DNA of 64,000 bases from Gonatopus flavifemur (lineage: Eukaryota > Arthropoda > Insecta > Hymenoptera > Dryinidae): positions 248,001-312,000 of the forward strand of contig JAFFJZ010000075.1 of the NCBI GenBank assembly GCA_018340375.1, given 5' to 3'. A model generated the notes under the pieces. That model saw nothing but the letters and a program-made list of their open reading frames with translations, did no database searches and was not told the DNA's origin. Numbering within the stretch: position 1 is the stretch's first letter; every line of letters begins with the position of its first letter. The translations under genes and the position numbers were made by a program. This document shows positions 59,810 to 64,000 of the stretch, piece after piece.

Positions 59810-60160
59810 CCGCCAATGCTGACAATAGAATCTAGCTTGTCGCAATGTTGGCAGCCAAGGCTTGGCAATCTAAATAGATTCAATGTTGATTAACAATTAA
59901 TAAAACGTTGTGCCGATGTCGGTATTCAACAAATTTCATTTGTCAGCCGACCATTGATTCACAATTCAGCCATGCTTGGCTGATGCCTGGCTGATGCTTG
60001 GGTCAACATTGGCTGAACAAAAGATTATATTCAAAGTGAGGATTATTTGGCATGTGGTTGAACATTGCCACGAACGTTGGCCTAGTCTCGATAAAAATTA
60101 AATTCCAATGTAGTGCCATCATTGATAATAGCATGGCTCAACATTGGCAAGTTTTTTCAT
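59810..60160. repeat. MITE-like region with repeated GGCTGATGC words
   Basis: The left edge GCCAATGCTGACAATAG and right edge CTCAACATTGGCAAG are inverted. The interior contains GCTTGGCTGATGCCTGGCTG followed by a third partial copy, and several CCAA..TTGG palindromes. Target duplication unresolved. Confidence 0.5.
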
Positions 60161-60502
60161 TCTGAAGTTTGATAACTAAATTGCATCATGGATTTTTCCA
60201 AGCCGTTGACGTTTTATTTGTTGATTGATAATTTACAGTGCAAATGGAATCAATATCACACTAATAATTCGTTGAACATAGCGCAAAGAGTTGACTGTGA
60301 AAACAATTTCACGTCTTCACACAAGTTCGCCAGATAGAATGGATACATGTAAGTTACATGTCACTCGTAATTTTCCATCCATCTATGTAAAAATATGAGG
60401 AATGATGGGCCATTTTGCTGGAGTAATTCCATATGTAATCAGTATATAACATATAAATAACAGTTTGTTACACAACATTTGATGTTACTAATGCATCATA
60501 TA

Positions 60503-60816
60503 CAGGGTGTCCCAGAACAAAATATCAACCTTTCACCAGTGTGTTCCTGAGAAAAAACTGAACAACTTTTCCATTTGACATTTTTCGATCCAAAGCTTAG
60601 TTTTTGAGTTATAAAAAAAATAAGTTGACCATTCAGGTGACGAGTACACTGGCTACACCAATAATCGAAAAGTATACTTATGTAGCAGCCACTTGATTGG
60701 TTGGAGTCAACTCTTAAACTAAGCTCCGGATCAAAAAATGGTGAATGGAAAAGTTGTTCAGTTTTCTCTCAGGAACACGCTGGTGAAATGTTGATACTTT
60801 GTTCTGGGACACCCTG
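60503..60816. repeat. MITE with CAGGGTGTCCC ends
   Basis: 314 bp, TA at 60501-60502 and 60817-60818. Inverted ends CAGGGTGTCCCAGAACAAA, with arms continuing, imperfectly, for about 120 bp through AACTTTTCCATT. Ends of the ACAGGGTGTCC type are widespread in insect MITEs. Confidence 0.92.
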
Positions 60817-60904
60817 TATATGTAACAAAGTTACATAATTTGGGATCCCTGTTTTATATGTCACACTTTCGAACAACGTTAAGTGGGTTTGATACGACTT
60901 TTTA

Positions 60905-61123
60905 CACTGAGAGAAAGGCACCTAGCCGCGACAACTGAAATTTAGTTGTCCCAGCAAAATTTCAGTTGACGTAAGTAAAAGTCTAGTCTGAAATATGAAT
61001 AAAACAGGTCATTTAATGTGAATAAAACATTTAGCTAGGATTTATTTGGTTGAACTAAATTTTTATTTAGAGTGACTCAATTTTCTAGCTGTCTAATATT
61101 CAGCTAAACCCTTTTTCTCGGTG
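60905..61123. repeat. MITE with CACTGAGAGAAAGG ends
   Basis: 219 bp, TA at 60903-60904 and 61124-61125. The ends CACTGAGAGAAAGG and CACCGAGAAAAAGG are inverted; CTAGC follows on one side and TTAGC on the other. Same end type as 50447-50671. Confidence 0.85.
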
Positions 61124-61125
61124 TA

Positions 61126-61875
61126 GTAACACGCGAAGTAATTACACTCTTTCTTCAACATAATTTTATTCAGAAATTCCTGACCCTTATTAATTACTCT
61201 TATGAAGAAAACTCTATTCTATTTTAACTATATTCTAATCTACAAATCATTAGGAGAAGCAGATAAAAACTGGATTAGGATAATGAATGAACACTGATGT
61301 GAATTTGTGACTAATTTTTTCTATTTTTTGGTAGGATTACATAATGATTTTTACATCCTTCAGAATTTCTCAATGACTTGAAATGAAATTAAAAACATAA
61401 AATCGCATGTGATTTTGAAATACTTGAAAAAAAGTGATATATAATCTGGATGATAATATGAAGTTAACATGAGCATCATAATAATTCAAGCTTTATAATG
61501 AATTCTGCTTTGTAATCTTCTTTCATATAAAACAAAAATAAAAAAATTATGATTACAAAAAATGAATCGAATAAATTCGAAAATAAAATCAAATAAGATT
61601 CAAACTTGGTACAGCATAAACACTTTCCTTAACGAAGTGGAAGGAATATGGGTTTTGTGCAAACTAACACATCAACATAAACATCAGATAAACATTTTTT
61701 ATACAAACTAACACATCAACTCATTCATTGTTATTGGTATTCGTGAATTATGATCATAATTATTAGCATAAATAATTGACGAATTATTAGTAAAGTATTC
61801 GAATGAAAAAAGTATATAATATTTGACGACGAGAAAGACCAAATGTCAACTATTATTCATTAATATTAAGTATTA
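61126..61875. other. Downstream flank of the DUF4806-like gene
   Basis: Very AT-rich; no coding frame or repeat delimited. It should contain the 3' UTR and polyadenylation site of the minus-strand gene, but I could not place them. Confidence 0.4.
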
Positions 61876-63337
61876 TTAATTCTGATCAGAATTATTCTGG
61901 ACTCCTTGTATTACTCTGTGTTTTTTGCCCCCTTCACGATCACCAGCACCGGCAAAGAAGATAGTAGTGGCAGACTTTAGTTCTTTTTGACTGCATTCAA
62001 AACGACTGAATATTATACTATTTACGAATTTAGATACTTCCGTTTTCGAGAAATTTAGTTTTCCCTGCCCTTTAACAATTCTTCCTTGCCCGCTATATTG
62101 CAATTGCACATCCCTTAACATCACGGAACTCAACATATATTTCAAAGCTTCTTTGAAATTTGTGGCACCCTTTTGGTGAAAGGTGAGAATTTGTCGCTGA
62201 AAAAGAGAAAGGTTAATTCAATACATATAAATATGTAAACATAAGGTTCACATTAACTCTTTCAGCAAGGAGCGTCTGAAAGTGTCTACACGTGACCTGA
62301 GATTTTGTGCGTAATTTAGCTGCGCGCGCAGAAATTTTTCATTGTGTGGTACGTAAGTGTGTACACATAGGTTATTACAGATGACATTCACATCTTTAGT
62401 GCCATTTGCAGGCAACTTCAGCGTCCTTGCTGGAAGAGTTAAACTGCTGTATAAAACATAATTCATTTACAAATGTTTCATTTTTTTCTTCATCGGCTTC
62501 TTTGAGGCAAGATTCTAATTCTTCAAATTGTTCTAAACTTTTCGTGGGTAAGTTTATTCCCAGTATCGTCATCAACTTGTTGATACTAAAAACCTTATCA
62601 TCATTAGGATAATTTATTTTCATTGAACACTCTAGTTTTTGTATTCCCGCATTTATTTGATATAGGATACTTCTTTTATTTTTTTCCATATCTTTCCTCA
62701 ATTCTTTCAATTCTTGGCAACAACAGGCCCCTAAGAAATAAATCAAATGCCTGTAATTACAACCTTCTAAGGGAAACTTTCAATCAGTATTAAAGGAAAT
62801 CCATAATATATTGCAAATAATTTTGGTTTACCAAGAACAGTATTAGCTGATAAACTGTTTCCTTTATTCAAAAGAGTATTAGCTGATGGATTGTTTTTTT
62901 TATCAACATTAGTTTTTTCCAATTTTTCTTGAGCCCTCTTCGTACTCGTCGTTTCACTTGGCAAATTTTCGGAAGCGTGACCTAAAATCATGTTCAAATT
63001 ATTTATAACAGGATTTAAAATTCCAATATGTATGCACAACTCATATACATTTGCTTCTTGATATGATGGGAACATGCTGCGATTTCCTCATAAATTCATG
63101 GTCACTTTCCTTAGAAGTATCTGCAGAAAAATCAATTAAAATTATTATACGCACACAACCATACATACACATAAGTCGAATAGTATTGTACTACATTACC
63201 ATGTTCATTCCCAGGATCAGACTCTGAATCTGAAACTTCAGCTTCTGTTGTGGTAACATGGATCACTTTATTGTAAAACGATCGATGGAGTCTTCGATTT
63301 CCTTGTTCCAAATTATCTGTCAAGTAATCATATTGTA

Positions 63338-63399
<62 letters not shown>

Positions 63400-64000
63400 G
63401 GAATAGTAAACACATAAATGCATTGAAAAAGAGAAAATAGTTATCGCTTGGTGATCTGAGCAATATTTTTCTCATCATTAAATGCACGACGTTTGGGACA
63501 CTCATAAGTGTTACGCTTACAGAAACTTATTCTGATTTCACGATGAAGAAAATGTTGCTATTTTTCTAATTCTATTACATAAATGTATTATTTCACAGCA
63601 AGCCATTCGATTCCATACAGCACAACACGATAACTACTATCACAAGCGTGTCCTTACTTATTTAAAATGTTTTGTAACTTTTATTGTGCTGTAATCCATG
63701 TGATAATTTTTCTTCATGCGTATATACGTATGAAATGTTTCCGAATATAATTATGATCATTATTAGGATATTTGACGATTAACTTTGAAATGATGCAAAT
63801 TATTAAGATTTCACTTGAGAGATTATATTGACGTATTTAAAATGATATTGAATTTTTGCATTCGCACAAATTATTTTCTAAATGATGAAAGAAACTAAAA
63901 TTCATTACTTACTTGCGGTTTGAATTATTTGTACTTTATACTGTTCCCAATTATCCTCTGGGTCTTTCAATTGCTTCAAATATTTTTCTACAAATTGGTA
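61876..64000 (-). CDS. DUF4806-domain protein, spliced, 5'-partial
   Basis: Six minus-strand exons fit together in perfect phase: 63913-64000 (and beyond the edge), 63200-63316, 63049-63120, 62832-62981, 62471-62730 and 61876-62196. All introns are GT..AG; the donors at 63913 (GTAAGT) and 63200 (GTAATG) and the acceptor before 62196 (TTTCTCTTTTTCAG) are strong. The visible product is about 335 residues. The N-terminal DNWEQYKVQIIQTA matches the start usual in insect DUF4806 proteins. A Ser/Thr/Glu-rich middle follows. The DUF4806 region opens with INLPTKSLEQFEELESCL and continues FHQKGATNFKEALKYMLSSV and LQYSGQGR. It ends in a basic tail. The domain's function is unknown. This is the only gene here with intact exons. 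It may be host-encoded or derived from a mobile element. Confidence 0.78.
63338..63400. repeat. TA dinucleotide microsatellite
   Basis: An almost pure TA tract with one C interruption, inside the intron between the first two visible exons of the DUF4806-like gene. Confidence 0.95.

Noticed and set aside
63440..63540. Extra exon of the DUF4806-like gene (CPKRRAFNDEK)
   Set aside because: It would enter with the wrong phase from the 63913 donor and has no usable donor before its stop. Direct splicing from 63913 to 63316 is in phase.

Overview
This AT-rich window looks like insect nuclear DNA, possibly hymenopteran, though the taxon is only an inference. The evidence is three BEL/Pao copies, two DD34D mariners plus a mariner remnant, a degenerate Helitron, an APE-type LINE, an RTE LINE, a Ty3/gypsy remnant and many TA- or 8-bp-flanked MITEs. 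There are no bacterial operons, rRNA, tRNA or CRISPR arrays. Nearly everything is mobile DNA. The one convincing non-transposon-like gene is a spliced DUF4806-type gene on the minus strand that runs off the right edge.

Layout. 1-12.6 kb: a minus-strand BEL/Pao element (BEL#1), split in its integrase by a LINE (908-6578, 15-bp target duplication). The LINE is itself split by a 1.85-kb solo LTR (2495-4345, 4-bp duplication). 12.6-15.5 kb: a broken Helitron. 15.6-17.3 kb: fold-back repeats. 17.3-20.5 kb: a 5'-truncated plus-strand BEL (BEL#2). 20.6-32.7 kb: arms of an old terminal-inverted-repeat element, interrupted by a mariner remnant (20917-22893) and by a complete BEL (BEL#3, 23157-31992) that carries a mariner in its protease. 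32.7-35.6 kb: a gypsy gag/protease remnant hit by two hAT-type MITEs. 38.3-44.9 kb: a very long imperfect inverted repeat carrying a MITE in one arm and a 1.47-kb solo LTR in the other. 46.1-47.4 kb: a second mariner. 48.9-57.4 kb: a DNA transposon with 1.04-kb terminal inverted repeats, encoding a DUF7869-like putative transposase that an RTE LINE has split. 57.4-61.1 kb: MITEs. 61.9-64.0 kb: the DUF4806 gene.

The insertions can be ordered. In at least seven places an insert has an exact or near-exact target duplication, and in the coding cases ignoring the insert brings the flanking reading frame back together. The most unusual items are the long-TIR DUF7869 transposon, whose repeats each hold a short conserved reading frame that may be a first exon, and the 38-45 kb palindrome. 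I identified everything by reading the sequence. No database search, alignment program or transcript data was available.
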